NCBI GenBank assembly: GCA_009746045.1
Contig: RPFO01000434.1
Location: forward strand, 1 to 40,000
DNA length: 40,000 nt
Reading direction: 5' to 3'
From: Mesostigma viride
Lineage: Eukaryota > Streptophyta > Mesostigmatophyceae > Mesostigmatales > Mesostigmataceae
The notes beneath the pieces were generated by a model that was not told where the DNA came from, made no database searches, and saw nothing but the letters and a program-made list of their open reading frames with translations. Positions 19,599 to 28,812 of the stretch are shown here, piece after piece; position 1 is the stretch's first letter, and each line of letters starts with the position of its first letter. A program made the position numbers and the translations under genes.

Positions 19599-21737
19599 CT
19601 AACGTAGCTGCGCCACCTCTTCCTCCAACTTGCGCCGCTCTTGCTCCAACTTGCGCCGCTCTTCCTCCATCTTGCGCCGCTCTTCCTCCATCTTGCGCCG
19701 CTCTCCAGCTGCATTTTCCAGCTCCTTAGTGTACTGCTGCAGCTTGTTGTCAGATGCGCGCTGCACGCTTTGCCTGGTCGCCAGTCGCTGTGCTTCCTGG
19801 TGTGCAAGCATGGTTTCATCGTCGGTGTCTGTAATCATCATGTCCGCACCATGACCAATCCAATCCTCATCGTCATCCACAGACACCACAGCAACCCTGC
19901 CTTTAGCTGCCCTGGATACGCCCTTAGCTTGGCAATTGGATGTTGGTGGAATGTTTTCCTTGTCAGCAGAAGGTGCCACCTTCCTCTTTTGTCTTGTTGC
20001 CGTGCTTGCCGCTGCCTTTGGCGCGGGTGCAGCTTTGGACCCGGCTCCCTTGGATCCCGCTGCCGTGCTTGCCGCTGCCTTTGGCGCGGGTGCAGCTTTG
20101 GACCCGGCTCCCTTGGATCCCGCTGCCGTGGTTGCCGCTGCCTTGGGCGCGGCTCCAGCCCTGGTCCGGGTCGCTGCCGTAGGCTCTGCCGTGGGCGCAC
20201 TCGGTTCGATGACCTTGGTTCGCTGGCTCTCTGTTTCTGTGGCCGGCATGGCCGTGATCGCTGGAGTTGGTTGGCCAGGGGTAATGGAGCTCACCGCATG
20301 GGCCAAAGCCGCTGTTGCGGTGAGATTGTGCAGTGCGTTGTGGCACTGCTGGACCGACAAGACTTGGAGCCCACCGGTAACCTTCATGACTGATTTGCTC
20401 CCGCGCCTCACGAATGGTGTGCATGGAGGCTCATCAGTGGCGGTGCAGCGCAGGTAATAGAATTCATGCCAAAGTCGCAGCGTATTCTCGTCACAATGCT
20501 GACGCACCCGACTGCATGATCGATTGTCGGGCCCGACCCTGCAGTTTGTAGGTGCCAGCACGAAACCGGCATTTGGGTGCACAATAACCACGCAGCACGC
20601 TTGGTCTGACACGTAGCTGTGTGGGGCGACCACGTCACCCACACTGACTTGACAAAATTGTCCAGCAGCATTTGTCCAGGAGACCGTTCCCTGCACAAGT
20701 CGCGGTATGGGAAGACAAGCAATGCAATTTACATAAAAACGCAAGCACTAGTCAGCTACCATTCCCGTTGAATCACAACCAACAAGCAAGCCATAGTCTA
20801 GGTGACTGAAGCTAAGTTCAATTGGAGTGCCTTCCTACCAAGAGAAACAGATTCCCTCGCGGGGGCGTGCAAACTCAGGCATAGCGTATAGGGCGCGTGA
20901 AAACGGCAAAGGCAAAGCGGAGCCCGCCGCGAGGGAATATAGCCCGCAGCCCTACCGCTTTGCAACCCCCCACGAGTGAAATTTTATATTTTATAGTGCC
21001 AAGCCGTGTAGGGTTTTATATACACACAGTGTAGAGCACTACTGCACACACAGTCTATAGCATTGTCAACCAAGCAAATCCAAATACATGTCACAGAAAC
21101 AGTTTTCCTTCAAACACACCTGGTATAACGAGCCGCCAGGAGCAAACTCGACTGGCGAGGTGCCCTCACTCTGAGAAACCGAAGGAGTTTCAACAGGAAC
21201 TCCTACAGTGATAGGAACTCCTTCCGCCGTCGCGTTGCTCAGCGTCGTTTGCAGCACTTCACCGGACGGCTGCACATCGCCGTTTGCCAGCCCTGAGATT
21301 TCCGGCAAGTGGCTCTGCGGCGTTTCCTGTGTGACCCCAGATGTCGCAGCCGTTACCGGATGCGTGATTCCTGGTGAGGACCCTGCTCCGAAATCCACCT
21401 CTAGCTGCCGTGAGGTGGGGTCGTTGGGACGCAGCCTAAACCTGTTAGCAAAGGCAGCCATGGCATCGTCTGGGGCATCTCCTGGTAACTGAGCATCGGG
21501 CACCGTGCACTGCACACATTTCCAAACCGTCTGTCCACTGCTGTTAGTACCGGTAGGGTTTGGTGACAGCAAAAACGTGCATGCAGCATGCGCCTTTCTC
21601 CCACACTTTCCGGAGCATTCACAGGTAGCACCCTTGAGAAACTTGGGGTCATTGCCATTTGCTGAGGCTACATGGCACTCTGCGATACCAGCCTCACAGT
21701 TAGCATCGTCCAATGCATCGTCGGCAGTAGTAGCCAT
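19599..21737 (-). CDS. transposon partner protein: PHD-like zinc finger, Ala/Lys linker, coiled coil
   Basis: Two exons on the minus strand, 21737-21120 and 20690-19599, joined in phase 0 (CAG|GTGTGT donor, GTGCAG|GGAACG acceptor); about 569 residues. Residues 14-77 hold C14, C21, C39, C41, C45, H50, C53, W72, C74 and C77, with the C-x4-H-x2-C ... W-x-C-x2-C ending of PHD-type fingers. Exon 2 begins GTVSWTNAAGQFCQVSVGDV, a small possibly beta-rich domain. Then come two to three repeats of PAPKAAASTAAGSKGAG, a basic and acidic linker, and a coiled coil built from EEERRKL heptads up to the TAG. No family name is recognised. Its head-to-head position with the RNase-H-like gene suggests a DNA- or chromatin-binding cofactor of transposition (inference). 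Confidence 0.65.
20845..20942. repeat. inverted repeat ATTCCCTCGCGG / CCGCGAGGGAAT
   Basis: Twelve-base perfect inverted repeat about 70 bp apart, inside the intron (20691-21119) of the partner gene. Could be a small nested element or an RNA hairpin; no target duplication is clear. Confidence 0.6.
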
Positions 21738-22728
21738 GGGAGAAACCTCACGTAATTGTTACCGATCATACGCCATCCCCGGTTGATCAATGCGCTTTGC
21801 GACTTGCGGGCACAAGGTTTTACGGGTGAACTCCCGCGCTCACAGCCTCCGTTGAGCAAACCTGTTTCAATTGCCAACCGAGATGTCAAGTTGTCAAACG
21901 AGATGTCAAGTTGACAACCGAAGTGCCTCCTGAACTGTCAACTAAATGTCTAAAGCCGCAATCGACAGTACTACAAGTTGACAGTTCAGAAGGTAGGTCG
22001 GTTTTGCGCAATTGCCTACCTTCTGAACTGTCAACTAAAAGTCTAAAGCCGCAATCGACAGTACTACAAGTTGACAGTTCAGAAGGTAGGTCGGTTTTGC
22101 GCAATTGCCTACCTTCTGAACTGTCAACTAAAAGTCTAAAGCCGCAATCGACAGTACTACAAGTTGACAGTTCAGAAGGTAGGTCGGTTTTGCGCAATTG
22201 CCTACCTTCTGAACTGTCAACTAAAAGTCTAAAGCCGCAATCGACAGTACTACAAGTTGACAGTTCAGAAGGTAGGTCGGTTTTGCGCAATTGCCTAGTT
22301 GACAGTTCAGGAGGCACTTCGGTTGTCAACTTGACATCTCGTTTGACAACTTGACATCTCGGTTGGCAATTGACCATCTCGTAATTTGGTGCCTGCAAGT
22401 CGGTGAACAACCTGTCAGCTCGCCGACCAACTCGACTTCCCGCCTAACTCAGGTGCTTCCCCGCGTATTATGCATGACACTTCACTGCCAGGTTGGCTTG
22501 TCCCACGCCAACCTGCGTACTTCCGCGGCAACTGCATTTTGCCACTGTCGACTAACTGCTTGTGAATGTGTTACGAGGTAGTAATGCATTACGAGGATGA
22601 ACTGATGTAAATGTGTGGAAATTAGGTCAGTCTTCTGTAGGAGTTGTGCATTGACTACTAGTTTCTCTATCAGTCTGTCATGTGGACAGGTCCACGTTCA
22701 GTTGACAGCTGCGCACCATGCGTTGAAA
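21738..22728. promoter_or_regulatory. shared divergent promoter/control region of the transposon
   Basis: About 990 bp separates the divergent start codons at 21737 (-) and 22729 (+), and half of it is the hairpin array. TGTCAA/TTGACA occurs many times in both orientations. Bidirectional control or transposase-binding sites are inferred from position and symmetry only; no TATA box is assigned. Confidence 0.5.
21881..22384. repeat. palindromic array of 93 bp hairpin units between the divergent transposon genes
   Basis: GTCTAAAGCCGCAATCGACA recurs at 21948, 22041, 22134 and 22227, an exact 93 bp period. Each unit includes a perfect 22 bp inverted repeat (AGTTGACAGTTCAGAAGGTA plus GG and its inverse) around a 17-base loop. 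The whole array is bracketed by longer arms, 21873-21945 and 22290-22370, that are themselves inverted copies rich in TGTCAA. Each later copy is almost identical. Confidence 0.95.
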
Positions 22729-25700
22729 ATGGCGTCTTCTTGTTCGAGGTCAGCCACCCCCGGCGGCAGGACAGCAGCCTTTGTCGACAGGGATGGTAGC
22801 GTGTGCGTCACCAATGTTGGCTCCCTCGGCACGGATTCTAACCAGCCGGGGGCAGCTGGCTGCCTTGGTAGCGAACGCAGGCAAGCAGGGAGAAAGAGCA
22901 TCGCCACGGTGCGGTCGGAGAAACTGGTGGACAGCGTCATCGTCGCTGACATGAGCCTTATTCGCACATGCTGCCAAAAGGATTGCATGGGACCAGTCGG
23001 CACCTCAGTCCGGGATTTCCGAGTCTGGTGTGCAGCCAGAGAAAAGTACCTTGGCTTGCAAAAGCAGGAGGAGCGCAGCCAATTCGTGGTCAGTCTGCTG
23101 CAGAAGCACGGACTTCAGAACATCGTCGTCGAGCCGCCGGGAGGCACGCATCCGATTTATTGGAAGTACGATGTGAAGGGCCAGATGTCCCTGCCTGTGA
23201 GCATGCCAAATGGTGACAAGGCCGAGATTGTCGCCTGCCACAAGGTTATCCAGGCTGTCCTGTGCATCTCGGCACCTGTGTGGCACAGTCTCTTGAAGGC
23301 GGCGGTGCATGCAGAGTCTGTGCACGAGTCGGGCGAGTTCGCCTACGATGATATCACCCTCGACGAGCTAGGCTTGACCTCTGAACAGCTGCAGCAGGCA
23401 GACAAGGCGGCGCGGATCACCGGTCGCAGTGAGGTGAGGGAGGTGACTGCCAATTGGATCATTGCGTACGCGCAGAGCAAGGGCGACTACAACCCAGCGA
23501 GCGGTGAGAATGTGGTGCAGCTGGACCTCGACTGTCTGAAGCTGATCTGGGAGCAGGACTACTGCGAGGATGTGCGTAGCATGGTGGGCGACCACCTGAA
23601 CTACAAGGCCTTTCGTGAGGTGTGGCTCAAGGTGGCAGAGGGCAACTACCACCCTGGCTCCCCCAAGATTGTCTTCAGGATTTTCAAGCGCAATGCCGGC
23701 ATCTGCAACGACTGCGCCAACCTCAGGGAGATGCGGAGGGGCATCGGGCAGCGGCAGGACCTGCGCGCCACGTACGAGAAAGCGTGGGCCCTGCACAACG
23801 CAAGCCACCGAGATGAGAGGCGATACTTCTACGAGCGCAGGCACGAGTTCATGCTCGCGCTGTGTCTCTGGGCGTTCCTGCAGATCGTCATCGACAAGAT
23901 GGACAAGCAGAAGAGCCGCGTGCCTTTCCTCTCCAACGGCTCCGATGTGTGGAAGCAAGTGGCTGACGGCGTGTTCCCGTTTTCCTGGTACGCGTGCGTG
24001 GTGCATGGCTGGAAGGCCCTCTTTTACTGTGGCCTGCCCTACTTGTTGACCAAGGGGCAGACGGGCTCCCTTACTGTCACCATGCTGATGGATGCTCTCT
24101 CGCTGGTGTGCAAGGCTGAGCCATGGGCGAAGGACGGGAGGCCAATGCCACCTGACCTCCATGTGCAGGTTGACGGGGGGAGCGAAAACCGAAACAACAC
24201 GGTGCTGTGTTGGGCCGGGATGCTGGTGGCCACCGGCATGTTCAAGAACGTCTTCCTGCACCGCCTGCTGAGGGGCCACTCGCACTGTGACCCAGACCAG
24301 ATGTTCGGTATCGGTGTGGGTTACATGAAGGACGGACGCTCCGGCTTGGAGTGCACACCCTATGCGACGCTAGAGGCGTTTATCGGGGGCTGGAAGGATG
24401 CCTTCAAGAACTCAGATGCCGACCCGACCAAGATGCGTCACGTGCCGGACGGGACGATGGTGCGGATGCTGGCTCAAGCCTACAACGTGGCCGCCTGGAT
24501 CGCAAAGCATAAGGACAAGGACTTGGCTGGGTGGGCCAACAGCGCCGATTTTTGCCAAGACATCGGGCCCGACAGCATTCCCTACAAGGGGCCATCGTCA
24601 GCTAAGCCGCACCACACCCATTTTCGCAAGGCCGAGGATGGCCGGGCATATTTCGGGTGGCAGCTTCTCCGCCGCGGCACCTGGTTCCCGGTGGGCTTTA
24701 AGGAAGGACAGCCCATGTACACCGAGGACGGGGAGGTTTACTATGGGTGCCGGGTGTTTGCTCCAGGCACGCCGATGGAAGACCTGGAGACGCCGCCGCC
24801 CTGGTGTCCGTTCGACGCGGACTGGTTCAAGAATGAGCTCCCGCGCATCAAGCGAGTGATTGCGGGCATCCCTGGCAACCCGAACCTGCGGCGCTATTTC
24901 TCGAGCTGCATGCCTGAGCTCCTGTCGTGGGGCGACTGGCTGGACAAGCTCCCAAGGCAGCCCGGCGCAGTCCCAGTGGAGTGGGAAATCGAGCCGTGGC
25001 TGACACCCGCCATGGTACGTGCCATTCGCGGCCGTGCACCGGCAGCGCCTACTCCCGAGCTGACGCGGGACGAACGTCTGGTGGAGCTGGCCACAGAGGC
25101 GGCTCGCATCGCGCAGCCCCTGGTCGAGCCGGTCCGCCACGCCGGCTTCACGCAGGCTGCATGGGAGCGGGCGAATCACCGCATCGAGCTGCAGGTCGCG
25201 TCACGCACCGCCTGCGATGCGTTGAAAGCAGGTGACAGTGTTCTGGCAGTCTTGCCGGAGCACGTGGCGTCAAGCCCCACGTGGACGCCAGTGGTCTACG
25301 CCACCGTGGCGTCCGTGGTGCCACCTCAGGTAGGCACGGAGGGGCAGCGCTACGAGCTGGAATGCTTCCGCGCACCGTCTTACTTTGGGAAGTGGCAGCG
25401 CTGGAGCCCTCACTCGGCCATTTGTCCACCGCCGAGAGGGGTGCCGAAGCACACTTTTCAGGTGGCACCCTCGTCCATCCTCTTGTCCACGTGGAACAAG
25501 GGGAAGAAGAAGTATGCCGTTTCACTCAGCAAGGACGGCGTGCTGCTGAAAAACACAAGGGACGCCATCGCCAACACGCCCGCGCTAGTCACGGCGATGA
25601 AATGGGATGGCTACGTCTCCCAGCAGGCGACTGAGGACTCCGCAAGCCGCGCGTTCCAGGATCTCGTGGCTGGCGGGATTCCGGTGGGCACGCGCGTGTG

Positions 25701-26247
25701 CGCCATGTTTCAGGCAAGGCGGGAGCACGGCAGGGTGGCGGCGGTGGATGCCGCTCGTCAAATGGCCCTCATCCGCTGGCAAGATGACCCGACTCATGCA
25801 TGGGAGGAGGAATCATATTGGCATCAATGCTCATACCTGAACCTGCAGTCCCTTTTGTGTTCGTGCCCTGGGATCGTTATCCCACAGCTTGAGGAGGGCA
25901 TTCTTGCAGCGGGGGACCTGAAGCTGCAGGGCTCGGCTGGGCAGACTGCAGGGGCTGAGCCTGACGTGGCCGAGGAGGATGCATCCGCACATGCGGAGCC
26001 TTCTACGCGAGGCGGTAGGGGCGTGCAGACTCGTGGGAGGCGCGGGCAGCCGCCAGCGCACCCGGCAGCTGGCACAAGTCGTGCGGCACCCCTCGGAGGA
26101 GGGAGGAAGCAGTTGAGGCGGGCGGCAACTGCCACGCGTCACTCCTACAATGCTGCAGATTTGGAGGACAGTGACTTGGGCGAGGAGGATGTGGAGGAGG
26201 CCAGCCAGCCCAGCGACGAGGAGAACGACAGCATGGATGATGACTGA
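22729..26247 (+). CDS. RNase-H/DDE-like transposon protein (DUF7869-type)
   Basis: A single uninterrupted frame. The open frame has an upstream ATG at 22615, but MASSCSRS at 22729 is preferred because the 38 residues before it look non-conserved; this gives 1172 residues. Numbered from 22615: a Cys motif RTCCQKDCMGP (about 115), then a conserved block VACHKVIQAVLCISAPVW (about 205). The core runs from IVIDKMDKQK (D427, D430) through QVDGGSENRN (D520) to LLRGHSHCDPDQMFGIG (D559, D561). This D...DGGxExRN...GHxHxDxDxxF order matches the DUF7869-type domain of plant and algal transposon-like proteins and has RNase-H-fold spacing, so these acids are candidate catalytic residues. A small domain near 1040-1090 (GTRVCAMFQARREHGRV) could be Tudor/chromo-like. 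The C-terminus is basic then very acidic. Role as transposase is inferred from motif order and its TIR-bounded location. Confidence 0.8.
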   Translation: MASSCSRSATPGGRTAAFVDRDGSVCVTNVGSLGTDSNQPGAAGCLGSERRQAGRKSIATVRSEKLVDSVIVADMSLIRTCCQKDCMGPVGTSVRDFRVWCAAREKYLGLQKQEERSQFVVSLLQKHGLQNIVVEPPGGTHPIYWKYDVKGQMSLPVSMPNGDKAEIVACHKVIQAVLCISAPVWHSLLKAAVHAESVHESGEFAYDDITLDELGLTSEQLQQADKAARITGRSEVREVTANWIIAYAQSKGDYNPASGENVVQLDLDCLKLIWEQDYCEDVRSMVGDHLNYKAFREVWLKVAEGNYHPGSPKIVFRIFKRNAGICNDCANLREMRRGIGQRQDLRATYEKAWALHNASHRDERRYFYERRHEFMLALCLWAFLQIVIDKMDKQKSRVPFLSNGSDVWKQVADGVFPFSWYACVVHGWKALFYCGLPYLLTKGQTGSLTVTMLMDALSLVCKAEPWAKDGRPMPPDLHVQVDGGSENRNNTVLCWAGMLVATGMFKNVFLHRLLRGHSHCDPDQMFGIGVGYMKDGRSGLECTPYATLEAFIGGWKDAFKNSDADPTKMRHVPDGTMVRMLAQAYNVAAWIAKHKDKDLAGWANSADFCQDIGPDSIPYKGPSSAKPHHTHFRKAEDGRAYFGWQLLRRGTWFPVGFKEGQPMYTEDGEVYYGCRVFAPGTPMEDLETPPPWCPFDADWFKNELPRIKRVIAGIPGNPNLRRYFSSCMPELLSWGDWLDKLPRQPGAVPVEWEIEPWLTPAMVRAIRGRAPAAPTPELTRDERLVELATEAARIAQPLVEPVRHAGFTQAAWERANHRIELQVASRTACDALKAGDSVLAVLPEHVASSPTWTPVVYATVASVVPPQVGTEGQRYELECFRAPSYFGKWQRWSPHSAICPPPRGVPKHTFQVAPSSILLSTWNKGKKKYAVSLSKDGVLLKNTRDAIANTPALVTAMKWDGYVSQQATEDSASRAFQDLVAGGIPVGTRVCAMFQARREHGRVAAVDAARQMALIRWQDDPTHAWEEESYWHQCSYLNLQSLLCSCPGIVIPQLEEGILAAGDLKLQGSAGQTAGAEPDVAEEDASAHAEPSTRGGRGVQTRGRRGQPPAHPAAGTSRAAPLGGGRKQLRRAATATRHSYNAADLEDSDLGEEDVEEASQPSDEENDSMDDD

Positions 26248-26499
26248 ATACATTGTCTTGCCTTGTGTGGCACGGGTGGTGTGGGCGGCATGGGCCAGCC
26301 GGGAGTGTAGGGTGGTCGAGATGCTTAATTGCATGGCGTGTATTATGCTTGGTGTGTGGCATGCCGTGACATGACGGGATGACATTACGGCATGGGTGGG
26401 CTGCTCGGTGGCCATTGTGGTCTGTCTTACAATAGCACTAGTGGCACCCGCTGGCTTCGCCCAGCCCAAAACAGGGTCCCTTTTTTTGGCAGTACTTCG

Positions 26500-26738
26500 C
26501 CCCGCTGCCCGCTGCCCGCTGCCCGCAGCCCGCAGCCCGCAGCCCGCTGCCCGCTGCGCGCTGCCCGCTGCATGCCCGCTGCCCGCTGCCCGCTGCCCGC
26601 TGCGCGCTGCCCGCTGCCCGCTGCCCGCTGCCCGCTGCGCGCTGCCCGCTGCCCGCTGCCCGCTGCCCGCTGCCCGCTGCCCGCTGCCCGCTGCCCGCTG
26701 CCCGCTGCCCGCAGCCCGCAGCCCGCTGCCCGCTGCCA
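26500..26738 (+). repeat. CCCGCTG heptamer minisatellite
   Basis: About 33 copies of CCCGCTG, with CCCGCAG and GCGCTG variants, 250 bp past the stop of the large transposon gene. Open frames through it are artefacts. Confidence 0.95.
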
Positions 26739-27240
26739 AGATGACCATATTTAATGCTGGTGAATGCAATTGGTGGTCACCTTCCGCGGAGCCGCGATCT
26801 TGCTATCAGGCTACTATGGCACTAGTTAACAATTATGATAGCAAGCACGCAATTGAAGCCAGCCTGTCAATGAAGTGTTACTGTTCCACATGTTGATCAT
26901 CAAGACGCCTCATACCTGTGCCATGGTGTCAGTTACATGATTGCTTTTATACCATATTGGAGTCATGAATAGTGCATTACATAAGAATCAAGCATTATTT
27001 GAGCAGCAAATCAGAAGTTGCAGCTCGCCCACATTTGACGCTACCCGAGCCGAGATGTAAAACCTGGACGGCAAGTGTATGTGGTGTTGAATGGGGCAAT
27101 CCATGTGTGGTAAGCATGGGGAACAATCACACATTAATCCCTTGTTCCTTCTCACATAGTTAGCGTAACAGTTTATGACGAAACAACAAGAAATAAAGCA
27201 GAAATAAAGATTCAAGGGTTTATTAAAAATATAAACCCTG

Positions 27241-27269
27241 GATTTTAACATACTAAAAAAAACCAGCCC
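27241..27269 (-). repeat. right TIR of the 9.2 kb transposon
   Basis: Exact inverse of 18084-18112, followed by the TTA duplication. Just inside is GGGTTTATTAAAAATATA then AACCC, a small palindrome. Confidence 0.95.
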
Positions 27270-27535
27270 TTAGGCTTCCGGTGCCGGATGAGTCGATCAT
27301 GTGTGCTGTCAGGAGGTGCAAGGTTCCCCAGTTGTATAAAGTATGTGACCTTTCTCGACCCCTAGTCCCATTTACAAAGATGGATTGGCCGCCCGCCATT
27401 TGCGGGTGGTTGCAGGATGATATTAAACATGTTGCAATGACGCGCCAGTGCGTCGCATGCGTAGGAACTCAAGAGTGCATGTATAATCAACGCATACTAG
27501 CACAAACATTCTACTTTGTTTTTATTGTGTCCTTG

Positions 27536-27702
27536 TAACAGATGCCGCGTGTGCCTGTAACAGATGCCGCGTGTGCCTGTAACAGATGCCGCGTGTGCTT
27601 GTAACAGATGCCGCGTGTGCCTGTAACAGATGCCGCGTGTGCTTGTAACAGATGCCGCGTGTGCTTGTAACAGATGCCGCGTGTGCTTGTAACAGATGCC
27701 AC
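27536..27702 (+). repeat. 22 bp minisatellite
   Basis: Seven copies and a partial eighth of TGTAACAGATGCCGCGTGTG plus two variable bases, at a strict 22 bp period. It lacks variable spacers, so it is not a CRISPR array. Confidence 0.95.
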
Positions 27703-27977
27703 CGCGTTGAATCCTCGTGTGTTTTACAGTGTAGCTGCCTGCACTTTTATCCGTCACCACGTCGCGGGACGTGCAGTCCCATCAGTCGCCGGTTTCATTT
27801 TAGCCAGTTGCTCTGGGCGCCAGCATAATGTGCTTGTTCACCTTGTTGCGTTTTTTTTTTTCCCTTATCCATGGAACTGATGTTTAGTTCTCTCAACGGC
27901 AAGATTCTCAGTCAAGGATCCTCATTTTTGGTTCATAATGTTCCCTTTGTCCATTCCGCTTATGTGCTCGCATGCAA

Positions 27978-28645
<668 letters not shown>

Positions 28646-28689
28646 CCTAATATCACTCGTTTATAATTGTTCTGTCTGCACGCACGCAG

Positions 28690-28812
28690 TGACCTGTACC
28701 GACGACGCAGCTGGAGGCACCCCGGACACTGGCTGCAACGATCCTGCTAAGCCGATCTGTCTTGACGGGGGTGCGAGCGATGCCAATAACGGCGCTGGCA
28801 CTTCTTGCGGCG
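28690..28812 (+). CDS. module exon A of the cysteine-rich gene
   Basis: Acceptor CACGCAG, donor GTAAGCC, 123 nt. Encodes VTCTDDAAGGTPDTGC ... PICLDGG ... GTSCGG, with cysteines spaced 12, 7 and 15. The donor GTAAGCCTATTTGT resembles coding CTAAGCCGATCTGT 66 bp upstream in the same exon. Confidence 0.8.

Larger units (their letters stand above)
18084..27269. mobile_element. 9.2 kb DNA transposon with 29 bp TIRs and TTA target duplication
   Basis: Identical 29 bp TIRs lie at 18084-18112 and inverted at 27241-27269: GGGCTGG, eight T, then AGTATGTTAAAATC. They are flanked by TTA at 18081-18083 and 27270-27272. Perfect TIRs indicate a young insertion. Inside are a 1172-1210-residue RNase-H-like protein (+), a zinc-finger/coiled-coil protein (-), and a palindromic hairpin array between them. 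A 3 bp TTA duplication is typical of PIF/Harbinger, but the large protein does not look like a Harbinger transposase; it resembles proteins with the DUF7869-type domain. Superfamily is therefore open. Confidence 0.9.

Noticed and set aside
23368-24285. 305-codon minus-strand frame opposite the transposon RNase-H-like gene
   Set aside because: GC-rich antisense shadow of a gene with clear family motifs on the plus strand.
26392-26896. Ala/Arg/Pro-repeat frames after the large transposon gene
   Set aside because: They are the CCCGCTG heptamer repeat in translation.
27536-27702. Regular 22 bp repeats resembling a CRISPR array
   Set aside because: Repeats are contiguous with no variable spacers, and the window is eukaryotic.
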